Shown here: positions 7,833 to 15,709 of the stretch, piece by piece
Layout: each line of letters opens with the position of its first letter
Position numbering within the stretch: position 1 is the first letter of the stretch
Assembly: GCA_030833665.1 (NCBI GenBank)
Contig: JAURGT010000010.1
Span: 1-53,796, forward strand
Direction of reading: 5' to 3'
DNA length: 53,796 bases
DNA from: Miltoncostaeales bacterium
GTDB lineage: Bacteria > Actinomycetota > Thermoleophilia > Miltoncostaeales > Miltoncostaeaceae
Notes under the pieces: model-generated
Told to the model about the DNA's origin: nothing
Seen by the model: the letters and a program-made list of their open reading frames with translations, nothing else
Databases searched by the model: none
Position numbers and translations under genes: made by a program

Positions 7833-8216
7833 CTAGGGCTCCAGGTTGATTCCCTCTTCCACCTTGACGGGCTCCTGCCGGGGCTCCTCGATCGCCACCG
7901 TCTCCTCCACGGGCGCGGCGGGCGCGGAGGCTCCTGCCGCAGGAGCGGTCTCACCCTCGGGAACGGGGCGTGGACCATCGCCCATGTACGCCCAGACGAT
8001 CTCGCCGCAGTCGGGGCAGGCAGGCAGCGTGCCGCGGTTGTTGATGCGGAACTGGCACGTGACGCAGGCGAATATGCCGGGCACCGTCTGCCCGGCGTGG
8101 TAGCAGGGCTTGCCGAGGCGCTGCTCAGCCTGCTGGGCGCCCTGTGCAGGCGACAGCTTCTGTGCCTGCTTGCCTGCGGTCTTGCCCGGCCCCTGGGTGG
8201 GTCCGCTCGTGCTCAT
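7833..8216 (-). CDS. Small zinc-ribbon protein with acidic proline-rich tail
   Basis: A 127-aa protein. A basic, Gln/Pro-rich N-terminus (about 1-33) precedes a zinc ribbon at about 36-75: a Cys in GKPCYHAG, then CVTC and CPDC. These four or five cysteines form a plausible one-zinc site. The C-terminus (about 85-127) is Ala/Pro/Glu-rich and very acidic, ending KVEEGINLEP. I choose ATG 8216 (MSTSGPTQG) because the longer frame to 8327 would run into the nadE start region. The ribbon resembles stand-alone zinc-ribbon proteins of unknown role. It is divergent from nadE, 98 bp away. Confidence 0.78.
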   Translation of the reverse strand: MSTSGPTQGPGKTAGKQAQKLSPAQGAQQAEQRLGKPCYHAGQTVPGIFACVTCQFRINNRGTLPACPDCGEIVWAYMGDGPRPVPEGETAPAAGASAPAAPVEETVAIEEPRQEPVKVEEGINLEP

Positions 8217-8314
8217 CGCCTTACCCCCGCTCACGTATATCCTGCGCTCGGGCTTGATCCTACCGCGCAACGACGGGCCCTTCGACATCGATGGCGCGGT
8301 CGGAAGGACAGCGA

Positions 8315-10024
8315 ATGCGCGTCGCATGTGCGCAACTCAACACGGTGGTCGGCGACCTCGAGGGCAACACGGCCCTCGTGCACGAGGCTGTGCGCGCTGC
8401 ACAGGAGCGCGGCGCCATGCTCGTGCTCACTCCGGAGCTTGCGCTCACCGGGTATCCCCCGGAGGATCTCCTCCTGAGGCCTTCGTTCGGTGATGCTTCG
8501 CGCACCGCCCTCGAGGAGATCGCACGCGATGTCACCGAGGGGGTGGCGATCGTCGGCTTCGTCGAGCATGACGAGGACGTGCACAACTCCGCGGCAGTGC
8601 TCGCGGACGGACGCATCCAGGCCATCTACCGCAAGCGCTTCCTCCCCAACTACGGCGTCTTCGACGAGGCCCGCTATTTCCGAGCGGGCAGCGAGCCGAT
8701 CGTGCTCGAGATCGACGGTGCGCGAGTCGGCATCGCCATTTGCGAGGACATCTGGTACCCGGCCCCCGTAGCTGCAGAGCTCGCGGAGGCGCGCCTCGAC
8801 CTCATCGCATGCATCTCCTCATCTCCGTACCACCTCGCCAAGGGCAGCGGCCGGGAGCGGATGCTGCAGACCCGTGCGTACGACAGCTCGGCAGCGCTCG
8901 CGTACTGCAATCAGGTTGGTGGTCAGGACGATCTCGTCTTCGATGGTCGCTCGGCGGTCATCGATGCAGCAGGCGACCTGATCGCCCGGGCCCCGGTCTT
9001 CGAGGAGAGCCTGCTCATCGCCGATATTCCGCTCGACCTCGCCGCTGGGCGACGCCTGCGGGAGCCGCTGCTCAGGCGCCTGCCGGTCTCTGCGGCCTAC
9101 GAGCCGGTCGTCGTCGAAACGCGGCCTGTCGCCACTCCCAGCGGAGAGGCCAACGTGGTGGCGCCGATGCCGAGTGAGGCAGCCGAGCTCTGGGCTGCGC
9201 TTGTGACCGGCATCCGGGACTATGTGGGCAAGAACGGTTTCCCCGGGGTCATCCTCGGCCTTTCGGGAGGCATTGACTCGGCGCTCACGGCCGCACTGGC
9301 CGTCGACGCGCTCGGGCCGGAGCGAGTGCGCGGCGTGGCGATGCCGTCGGTGTTCACGAGCGGGCAGAGCACGGAGGATGCCGGCGTCCTTGCTGACTCA
9401 CTGGGCATCCGGCTCGACGTCATCCCGATCGCCCCCGTGGTCGATGCCTTCGAGGGCCAGCTCGCCGAGGTGTTCGAGGGCCGCCCGCGTGACGTGGCGG
9501 AGGAGAACATCCAGGCGCGGGTACGCGGCACCCTGCTGATGGCCATCAGCAACAAGCACGGGGACATGGTCCTGGCGACGGGGAACAAGAGCGAGATGTC
9601 CGTGGGCTACTCGACGATCTATGGCGACATGGCCGGCGGCTTCGCGCCGCTCCGTGATGTGTCGAAGACCTGGGTCTACAAGCTTTCGTCGTGGCGGAAC
9701 CTCGATGCGGGCCGTGAGGTCATTCCTCAGGCGACCATTGACCGTCCGCCCACTGCCGAGCTCCGTCCCGACCAGCGCGATTCGGACTCGCTCCCCGACT
9801 ACGGAGTGCTCGATCCCATCCTCGAGCTGTACATCGAGCAGGATCTGCCGCCCGCGGCGATCATGGAGCGCGGCTATCCGCCGGAGGCCGTGGAACGGGT
9901 CGCCGGGTTGGTGGACCGGGCCGAGTACAAGCGCCGGCAAGGGCCGCCCGGAATCAAGACCACGCCCCGTGCCTTCGGGCGCGACCGGCGCATGCCCATC
10001 ACGAACCGCTTCGGTGCCCGGTAA
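8315..10024 (+). CDS. nadE: Glutamine-dependent NAD(+) synthetase
   Basis: A 569-aa two-domain enzyme that amidates deamido-NAD to NAD using glutamine and ATP. The N-terminal nitrilase-fold glutaminase (about 1-270) carries the E-K-C triad: E41 in TPELALTGYPP, K107 in YRKRFLPNYGVFDE and C143 in AICEDIWYP. The C-terminal synthetase (about 290-569) has the PP-loop SGGIDS at 317-322 and TGNKSE farther on. The start is ATG 8315, preceded by GGAAGGA at 8302-8308 with 6-nt spacing. The ATG at 8291 gives only eight extra residues and lacks a site. The next gene overlaps its 3' end by 11 bp. Confidence 0.97.
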   Translation: MRVACAQLNTVVGDLEGNTALVHEAVRAAQERGAMLVLTPELALTGYPPEDLLLRPSFGDASRTALEEIARDVTEGVAIVGFVEHDEDVHNSAAVLADGRIQAIYRKRFLPNYGVFDEARYFRAGSEPIVLEIDGARVGIAICEDIWYPAPVAAELAEARLDLIACISSSPYHLAKGSGRERMLQTRAYDSSAALAYCNQVGGQDDLVFDGRSAVIDAAGDLIARAPVFEESLLIADIPLDLAAGRRLREPLLRRLPVSAAYEPVVVETRPVATPSGEANVVAPMPSEAAELWAALVTGIRDYVGKNGFPGVILGLSGGIDSALTAALAVDALGPERVRGVAMPSVFTSGQSTEDAGVLADSLGIRLDVIPIAPVVDAFEGQLAEVFEGRPRDVAEENIQARVRGTLLMAISNKHGDMVLATGNKSEMSVGYSTIYGDMAGGFAPLRDVSKTWVYKLSSWRNLDAGREVIPQATIDRPPTAELRPDQRDSDSLPDYGVLDPILELYIEQDLPPAAIMERGYPPEAVERVAGLVDRAEYKRRQGPPGIKTTPRAFGRDRRMPITNRFGAR

Positions 10025-11699
10025 GCACGCGCTCCGGTGGCTGGTCGGACTGGCCGCCGCCGTGGTGCTCGCCGCGCCCGCCATGGGGCAGGCCGCGGCC
10101 CCGCGCCTCGCCACCGGTGCCGACGGCGCATCGCTGCTCGTCACCTTCCGCGACGCACCAACCGAGCCCGTGGTGCGCGCTGCGCTCGAGGGCCTCGGGC
10201 GCATCCAGCCCGCGGCACCCGAGGCCGGCATCTGGGCGGTACGCGCCCCGGCCGACCCGGCACTGCGCGAGCGCGCCCTGCGCCGGCCGGGCGTGGAGTC
10301 GGCGGCGTGGTCGCTCGCGCGCCGCAGCGATGAGCGCAGGGGGTCGAACCAGGCACCGGTCGCCCCGCCGTCCCCGCTCACCCCCGTGCCCTCGGCGCCC
10401 ACAGACGAGTACTTCGCGAACGGTCGCCAGTGGGCGCTCACGACGCCGGCCACCACATGGGGCCTTGACCTCGTGGGCACCCCGCCACGACCGCGCATCG
10501 CGATCCTCGACAGCGGCGTGGACTCCACGCACCCCGAGTGGTCGGGGCCGAACTCGCCCCTCGTGCGTCCCTACAGCGCGCAGACCGGGCGGCAGTCGGC
10601 CGAGGACTGGGGCAAGACCGGCCACGGCACGCACGTCGCCGGCAGCGCCGCCGCGCCGATCAACGGCCTGGGCGTGGTGGGCGTGGCGCCCGGCGCGCTG
10701 GGCACGGCCGAGGTCATCCCGGTGCAGATCTCCGACAAGGACGGCTACTCCACCGACGAGACGATGATCAAGGGCATTCGCTACGCGGTGGACAACGGCG
10801 CCAAGGTGATCAACATCTCGGCCGGAGGGGTGGGCGACTCCCCGGCCTTCCAGCGCATCATCGACTGGGCCTTCGCACGTGATGCCCTCATCGTCGCCTC
10901 TGTGGGGAACGACGGCCAGGACTACGGCGCGGTCAACTACCCCGCCGGATACTGGAACGTCCTTGGCGTGGCGGCCCAGTGCTCGGGCGTGGTGAACGCC
11001 GACTGCCCCACGCCCTACGGGCTTGCCACCTTCAGCACGCGCAACCGCTCGGTCGACCTGGTGGCCCCGGGGGTCGACATCATCTCGTCGGTGCCGCCGC
11101 GCATCACGCAGGGCGCAGTGTCGCCTGGCTACGCGATCAAGGAGGGCACCTCCATGGCCACTCCCTTCGTGGTCGGCGTGGCCGCCGAGGTGTTCGCGGT
11201 GAACCCGGGCGCCTCGGCATACCAGGTGCTCATGCAGCTCATCAACACGGCCACCGACATGGGGCCGCGCGGCCGCGACGCTGCCACGGGGTCGGGGCTC
11301 ATCAATCCCCGCGCGGCCATCACCCTCCCCCTGCCGCCTGACGATCCCTACGAGCCCAACAGCGACATACCGGAGGTGCGTCGCGCGAAGGCGCTCTCCC
11401 CGGTCGCCACCACGCGCGGCTTCGCCGACGGCTGGAACGACACCGTCGACGTCTACCCGCTGATCCTCCGCAAGGGGCAGACGTTGCGGCTGTCGGCCCG
11501 CGCCACGCGCGCGCGGCTGAAGCTGGCCCTCTGGCCACCCGGCACGCGCACGATCACGTCCGGCAGCCCGGCGGCGGCGAACCGCGGGTCGAGCGGCGCG
11601 CCCCGGCTGGGGTACGTGGCCACGCGCACCGGTCGCTGGTACGTGTCGGTGCGGGCGACCTCGGGGCGCAGCCCGTACACGCTCAGGGTCGGGCGCTAG
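10014..11699 (+). CDS. Secreted subtilisin-family serine protease (S8)
   Basis: A 561-aa exported subtilase. A signal peptide (about 1-28) is followed by a short propeptide-like region (about 38-105, LLVTFRDAP to RPGVESAAW). The catalytic domain has D166 in ILDSGVD, H204 in GHGTHVAG, oxyanion N299 in SVGND and S380 in GTSMATP. The last 120 residues begin DDPYEPNSD and are beta-rich, resembling a bacterial pre-peptidase C-terminal (PPC) domain. The start is GTG 10014, the only candidate just before the signal peptide; it overlaps nadE by 11 bp. Substrate is unknown. Confidence 0.93.
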   Translation: MPGKHALRWLVGLAAAVVLAAPAMGQAAAPRLATGADGASLLVTFRDAPTEPVVRAALEGLGRIQPAAPEAGIWAVRAPADPALRERALRRPGVESAAWSLARRSDERRGSNQAPVAPPSPLTPVPSAPTDEYFANGRQWALTTPATTWGLDLVGTPPRPRIAILDSGVDSTHPEWSGPNSPLVRPYSAQTGRQSAEDWGKTGHGTHVAGSAAAPINGLGVVGVAPGALGTAEVIPVQISDKDGYSTDETMIKGIRYAVDNGAKVINISAGGVGDSPAFQRIIDWAFARDALIVASVGNDGQDYGAVNYPAGYWNVLGVAAQCSGVVNADCPTPYGLATFSTRNRSVDLVAPGVDIISSVPPRITQGAVSPGYAIKEGTSMATPFVVGVAAEVFAVNPGASAYQVLMQLINTATDMGPRGRDAATGSGLINPRAAITLPLPPDDPYEPNSDIPEVRRAKALSPVATTRGFADGWNDTVDVYPLILRKGQTLRLSARATRARLKLALWPPGTRTITSGSPAAANRGSSGAPRLGYVATRTGRWYVSVRATSGRSPYTLRVGR

Positions 11700-11701
11700 C
11701 C

Positions 11702-12391
11702 GTGGCTGCGCCAGTGATGGTGATCACCGGGGCGTCGGAGGGCATCGGCGCGGCCATCGCCCGTTCCGCCGTGGCCGAGGGGTGGCGCGTGGTGATCGCC
11801 GCGCGGCGACGCGAGCTGCTGGACGCGCTCTCGACTGATCTCGGTGGCCCATCGGTGGCGCTGCCGGTCACGTGCGACGTCACCGAGTGGCACGAGGTAG
11901 AGGCCATGGCCGCGGCGGCCGTCGCGGCGTTCGGACGCATCGATGCCGTGGTCGCGAACGCAGGCTTCGGGGCGAAGCGCGGGTTCCTCAACGAGAGCCC
12001 GGAGTTCTGGCGGGAGATGATCCTCACCAACGTCTACGGCGCGGCCATCACCCTGCGCGCGTGCATACCGGCGCTTCGCGACTCGCGCGGGCACGCGATC
12101 CTCATGGGCTCCATCTCCGGCCGGCAGGTGGGGGCGGGCTCGCTCTACTCGTCGAGCAAGTGGGCGGTCACCGCCATGGCGGAGGCCCTGCGGAAGGACC
12201 TCCACGGCAGCGGCGTGCGGGTGACGTTGATCGCCCCGGGCATCGTGGACACCGCCTTCTACGACGACCCACCGGGCGGGGAGCCGCTGGTACCCGATGA
12301 CGTCGCGCGCGCAGTGATGTTCGCGGTGGGCCAGCCCCCGCACGCCAGCATCAACGAGATCTACATGCGCCCGACTGAGCAGGAGTTCTAG
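11702..12391 (+). CDS. Short-chain dehydrogenase/reductase (classical SDR)
   Basis: A 229-aa NAD(P)-dependent oxidoreductase with a Rossmann fold. The cofactor motif is TGASEGIG near residue 9, followed by NAG near 86, catalytic Ser in GSISG and YSSSK as the Tyr/Lys pair. An Arg shortly after the second strand (AARRRE) hints at NADPH preference. It starts at GTG 11702, two bases after the protease stop, so the pair is probably co-transcribed. The substrate is unknown. Confidence 0.92.
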   Translation: MAAPVMVITGASEGIGAAIARSAVAEGWRVVIAARRRELLDALSTDLGGPSVALPVTCDVTEWHEVEAMAAAAVAAFGRIDAVVANAGFGAKRGFLNESPEFWREMILTNVYGAAITLRACIPALRDSRGHAILMGSISGRQVGAGSLYSSSKWAVTAMAEALRKDLHGSGVRVTLIAPGIVDTAFYDDPPGGEPLVPDDVARAVMFAVGQPPHASINEIYMRPTEQEF

Positions 12392-12400
12392 GCTCCGCCC

Positions 12401-13426
12401 GTGGACGATCGCGACCTGCGCCTGCGCCTCGACGTGGATGTCCGGGGAACCGACGAGGTCGGCCTCGGGGCCATGCGCGCGGGTCCGGCCGGCCCCCCGT
12501 TGCGCGATGGCGAGGCGGCCGTGGTGCTGGCGACGGAGCTCGCCCGCGTGGCGCTGGCCACCATGCCGCTCGAGCGCCGCGCGCCGGTGGCGCGCGACCT
12601 CGCGGCGCTGGAGGCGACGGATGCCGCAGCCGACCTCGTGGCCGGCCGCGTGCCGGGCGCCGAGGTGCGTGACCTCAGGCCGGAGGAGCAGGTCGGCGCG
12701 CGCGGCTGGTGCGCGCGCGCCGTGCTTGCCGACGGGGCGGCGCCGCAGGCCTCGGCCCTCTCGGTCGACGCCATTCGCCTGCCGCATGGCGAGTGGACGG
12801 CCGACTGGGCGGCGCGCGTGCCGTGGATGACGCCCGCGCTCGTGCGCCGCGCTGCGGGCGACTCCCCCGATGCCCTCGCGCGCATGGTCATCGCGCTGCG
12901 CGCCCTCGGCGAGGAGGTCGCGAGCGCGCCGGCGTCTGCGGATGATCCCGCCACCGCGCGCCGCGCGTCGGGCGCTGCGCTCGCCGTTCCCCGGCCCGTT
13001 CCCGGCGCTGCGGCCTTCGCGCCGGCCGCCGCGCCGCCGCCCACCGAGGCCGTGACCGCGCCCGCCCGCCGCGCCCCCGTGGCACCGGCTCCTGCGCCAA
13101 GCCGTGCCCCGGCGTCGCCGGACCGCCGGCTCGTCGTGGCGCTGGCCACCTCGATCGGCATCGCGGTGCTCGCGCTGGTGCTGGTGTTCGCCATGATCGG
13201 GTCACCGAGCTCGTTCGGCATCGCGTCCACCTCGGAGGTCAACGAGCGCCTGTCGATCGTCGAGGCCGGCGTTACCCAATTGCGCGGCGACATCGGCACC
13301 CTCGCCAAGCAGCTCGATGCGGGCGGGGGCGCTCCGGCCCGCCAGGTGGAGGCCCTGCGCGACGAGATCGCGAATCTCCGCAGCGAGTTGGAGCAGTTGT
13401 GCTCCGTGCTGCCGGTGGTCTGCTAA
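12401..13426 (+). CDS. Single-pass membrane protein with coiled coil, function unknown
   Basis: A 341-aa protein not recognised as a known family. The N-terminal 170 residues are a soluble, Ala/Arg-rich region (DLRLRLDVDVRGTDEV at the start) that could be a small alpha/beta domain. An Ala/Pro-rich linker (about 180-235) follows, then one membrane segment (about 243-266, VVALATSIGIAVLALVLVF). The C-terminal 65 residues have heptad-like leucines (VNERLSIVEAGVTQL, VEALRDEIANLRSELEQL) typical of a coiled coil, and two Cys near the end. It starts at GTG 12401, 9 nt after the SDR stop. The layout suggests a cytoplasmic domain tethered to a periplasmic coiled coil. Confidence 0.72.
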   Translation: MDDRDLRLRLDVDVRGTDEVGLGAMRAGPAGPPLRDGEAAVVLATELARVALATMPLERRAPVARDLAALEATDAAADLVAGRVPGAEVRDLRPEEQVGARGWCARAVLADGAAPQASALSVDAIRLPHGEWTADWAARVPWMTPALVRRAAGDSPDALARMVIALRALGEEVASAPASADDPATARRASGAALAVPRPVPGAAAFAPAAAPPPTEAVTAPARRAPVAPAPAPSRAPASPDRRLVVALATSIGIAVLALVLVFAMIGSPSSFGIASTSEVNERLSIVEAGVTQLRGDIGTLAKQLDAGGGAPARQVEALRDEIANLRSELEQLCSVLPVVC

Positions 13427-13436
13427 CCCTCAGGGC

Positions 13437-14594
13437 ATGGGGATGATCGCCTTCGTCGACCGTCAGGGGCTGGCCGGCTACGACCTCGGGAGCGACCACC
13501 CGCTCGCGCCGGTGAACCGCGAGCTGGCGATCGACCTCATCCGTGCGTACGGCATGCTCGACCGCCCGGACGTGCTGGTGCTGGAGCCCGAGCCGGGGGA
13601 TGAGGACCTCATCGCGCGCGTCCACACCGACGCCTACATGGCCGCCGTGCGTCGCTACAGCCGCACGCCGCAGCTGGCCGCGGCCTTCGAGGCCGGCACA
13701 TGGGGGCTCGCGCACGGTGGCGACACGCCTGCCTTCACGGGGATGCACGAGGCAGCCGTGGCCGTGTGCGGTGCATCGGTCACCGCGGCGAGGGCGGTGT
13801 GGGATGGCCGCGCCGATCGCGTGTTCTCCGCGGCCGGAGGCCTGCATCACGCCTTCGCGAACAAGGCGAATGGCTTCTGCATATACAACGACCCCGCCGT
13901 GGCCATCCGCTGGCTGCTCGAGAACGGCGCGGAGCGCGTGGCATACGTGGACGTCGACGTGCATCACGGGGATGGCACGCAGTTCATCTTCTACGACGAC
14001 CCGCGGGTGCTCACGTGCTCGGTGCACGAGAGCGGGCGCTACCTCTTCCCGGGCACCGGGGCGGTGTCCGAGCGGGGCATCGGCCCGGGGGAGGGCTGCT
14101 CGGTGAACATCCCTCTTCCGGCCTTCTCGGGTGACGGGCCCTACATGCGGGCGATCGAGGAGGTCATCGTCCCGGCCGTGACGGCCTTCCGGCCCGACAT
14201 CATCATCACGCAGGACGGCGTTGACCCGCACCATGAGGACCCGCTCGCGCATCTGCAGGTGCGCATGGCCACATTCCCCCTCCTGTGGCGGGTGCTCCAC
14301 GACCTGGCCGACCGTGCCGCGGGCGGGCGGTGGATCGCCCTCGGGGGCGGGGGCTACAACGTGGACGTGCTGCCGCGGGCGTGGGCGCTGCTGTTCGCCG
14401 AGATGACCGGCGCGGATCCCGACGAGGAGATCCCGGCGGACTGGCTCGCGCTCGCCGCCGAGCGCAGTGATCGGAACGACCTGACGCCTCTGCTGATGGG
14501 CGACCCCGAACCCGAGGTCGGGGCCGCGGAGCGCGCGGCAGCCGACGCGGAGGGGCACGCGGCGGTGGACGAGGCGATCGAGGTGCTCCTCTGA
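13437..14594 (+). CDS. acuC: Histone deacetylase/AcuC-family deacetylase
   Basis: A 385-aa zinc amidohydrolase of the arginase/deacetylase fold. Visible active-site parts are the His pair H137/H138 in GGLHHAF, zinc ligands D174 and H176 in VDVDVHHGDG, a third Asp in QDGVDPHHEDP (about D263) and the Tyr of GGGGY. In bacteria this family includes AcuC, which deacetylates acetyl-CoA synthetase, and acetylpolyamine hydrolases; a C-terminal extension after GGGGY fits AcuC-type enzymes. It starts at ATG 13437 (a second ATG lies at 13443). Its stop overlaps the next gene in CTGA. The gene symbol reflects family, not proven substrate. Confidence 0.88.
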   Translation: MGMIAFVDRQGLAGYDLGSDHPLAPVNRELAIDLIRAYGMLDRPDVLVLEPEPGDEDLIARVHTDAYMAAVRRYSRTPQLAAAFEAGTWGLAHGGDTPAFTGMHEAAVAVCGASVTAARAVWDGRADRVFSAAGGLHHAFANKANGFCIYNDPAVAIRWLLENGAERVAYVDVDVHHGDGTQFIFYDDPRVLTCSVHESGRYLFPGTGAVSERGIGPGEGCSVNIPLPAFSGDGPYMRAIEEVIVPAVTAFRPDIIITQDGVDPHHEDPLAHLQVRMATFPLLWRVLHDLADRAAGGRWIALGGGGYNVDVLPRAWALLFAEMTGADPDEEIPADWLALAAERSDRNDLTPLLMGDPEPEVGAAERAAADAEGHAAVDEAIEVLL

Positions 14595-15178
14595 GCAGCG
14601 CGGCCACCCCCTGGCGGCTCGCCACCGACCCGCGCGCAGCGCACGACCTCTGCCAGGCGCTCTCGACGCCGCCGCGCTACGAGCACGCACGGGGTGTGGC
14701 GCAGCAGGCCGCCCGAGCCGCCCGCAGCATCAGGCTGCCCGGTGCGCTGCGTCGCCTGCTGCTGGCAGCGGCCTGGCTGCACGACATCGGGTACGCGCTT
14801 CCCGGCCCGCATCACGCGGTCGCGGGGGCGCGGGCGCTGCGCCTCGCGGGCCACGAGCGGCTCGCGCGGATCGTGGCCCACCATTCGAATGCCGCGGAGC
14901 GCGCTCGGCTGGCGGGGTTTCCCCCCGTGGAGCAGGAGTTCCCGCGCCCGACGGGCGACGATTCCCTGATCCTGGCGCTGCTCGACGTGTCGGATCTCGT
15001 GACCGGTCCGCGCGGTGAGCGGGTGGATCCCGCGGGCAGGCTCGCGGGGCTCGTGGATCGGCGCGGGCCGGACAGCCCGGCGGTGGCGGCGCTCGTGCGC
15101 AATGTCAACCGGCTCGGCGCCGATCCGGTGACGCGCGGGCTGGTGGAGGAGCTCTCCGCGCAGGCAGTGGCGTCATGA
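14591..15178 (+). CDS. HD-domain protein, probable CTG start
   Basis: A 195-aa HD-type metal-dependent phosphohydrolase. The HD motif is visible: H32 in RYEHARGVA, H64/D65 in AAWLHDIGY, a HH pair in GPHHAVAG and another in VAHHSN. The only ATG/GTG/TTG start in this frame is GTG 14696, which would delete H32. CTG 14591 restores the complete motif, overlaps the acuC stop in a 4-bp CTGA, and has GAGG eight bases upstream. I therefore read it from CTG. The next gene overlaps in ATGA. Substrate unknown; nucleotide hydrolysis is the usual role. Confidence 0.75.
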   Translation: MSSAATPWRLATDPRAAHDLCQALSTPPRYEHARGVAQQAARAARSIRLPGALRRLLLAAAWLHDIGYALPGPHHAVAGARALRLAGHERLARIVAHHSNAAERARLAGFPPVEQEFPRPTGDDSLILALLDVSDLVTGPRGERVDPAGRLAGLVDRRGPDSPAVAALVRNVNRLGADPVTRGLVEELSAQAVAS

Positions 15179-15708
15179 GCGAGCGCGTCGTGGCGGTGTT
15201 CGGGAGCTCGCGCATCGCACCCGACGACCCCGACTACCACCTGGCTGAGCGCCTCGGACGACTTCTGGGGGAGGCGGGCTGGACCGTCGCCACCGGCGGT
15301 CACGATGGGGCGATGGCGGCCGTGTCGCGCGGTGCGCGCGAGGCGGGCGCGCACGTGGTGGGGGTCACGATGCCCGGGCCGCAGGGCCGATCCCCGAATG
15401 CCTGGGTGGCCGAGGAGCGCCCGGCGGACGACCTCTTCGCCCGGCTGCGCATGCTGCTGGATGCCGACGCCTGGATCGCCGTCGCCGGAGGCGTCGGCAC
15501 CCTCGCCGAGATCGCCGTCGCCTGGAACCTCATGCAGAACGCGCATGTGGCACCCCGGCCGCTCATCGTGGTCGGCGACGCATGGCGCGCGGTGATCGGG
15601 TCGCTCGGTGACACGCTCGTGGTGGACGCCGCCGACCTCGCGCTGGTCACCGCGGTGCCCGACGCCGAGGCGGCGATCGCTGCCCTCGGCCCCCGCATCG
15701 GCACCTAG
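15175..15708 (+). CDS. LOG/TIGR00725-like nucleotide-binding Rossmann protein
   Basis: A 177-aa protein with the fold of LOG family proteins (possible lysine decarboxylase family). It begins VVAVFGSSRI, has ATGGHDGAMAAVSRGAREAGAHVVGV, and carries AGGVGTLAE at 104-112, where the family normally has PGGxGTxxE. The first residue of that motif is thus Ala instead of Pro; the Gly-Gly, Thr and Glu remain. True LOG enzymes cleave cytokinin nucleotides; this shorter branch is uncharacterised. The ATGA overlap with the HD gene suggests a shared transcript, pairing two putative nucleotide-handling proteins. Confidence 0.83.
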   Translation: MSERVVAVFGSSRIAPDDPDYHLAERLGRLLGEAGWTVATGGHDGAMAAVSRGAREAGAHVVGVTMPGPQGRSPNAWVAEERPADDLFARLRMLLDADAWIAVAGGVGTLAEIAVAWNLMQNAHVAPRPLIVVGDAWRAVIGSLGDTLVVDAADLALVTAVPDAEAAIAALGPRIGT

Positions 15709-15709
15709 C

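Noticed and set aside
12401-13426. Toxin-like or receptor role for the coiled-coil membrane protein
   Set aside because: No toxin, enzyme or secretion motif is visible. Only a membrane segment and coiled coil can be supported.
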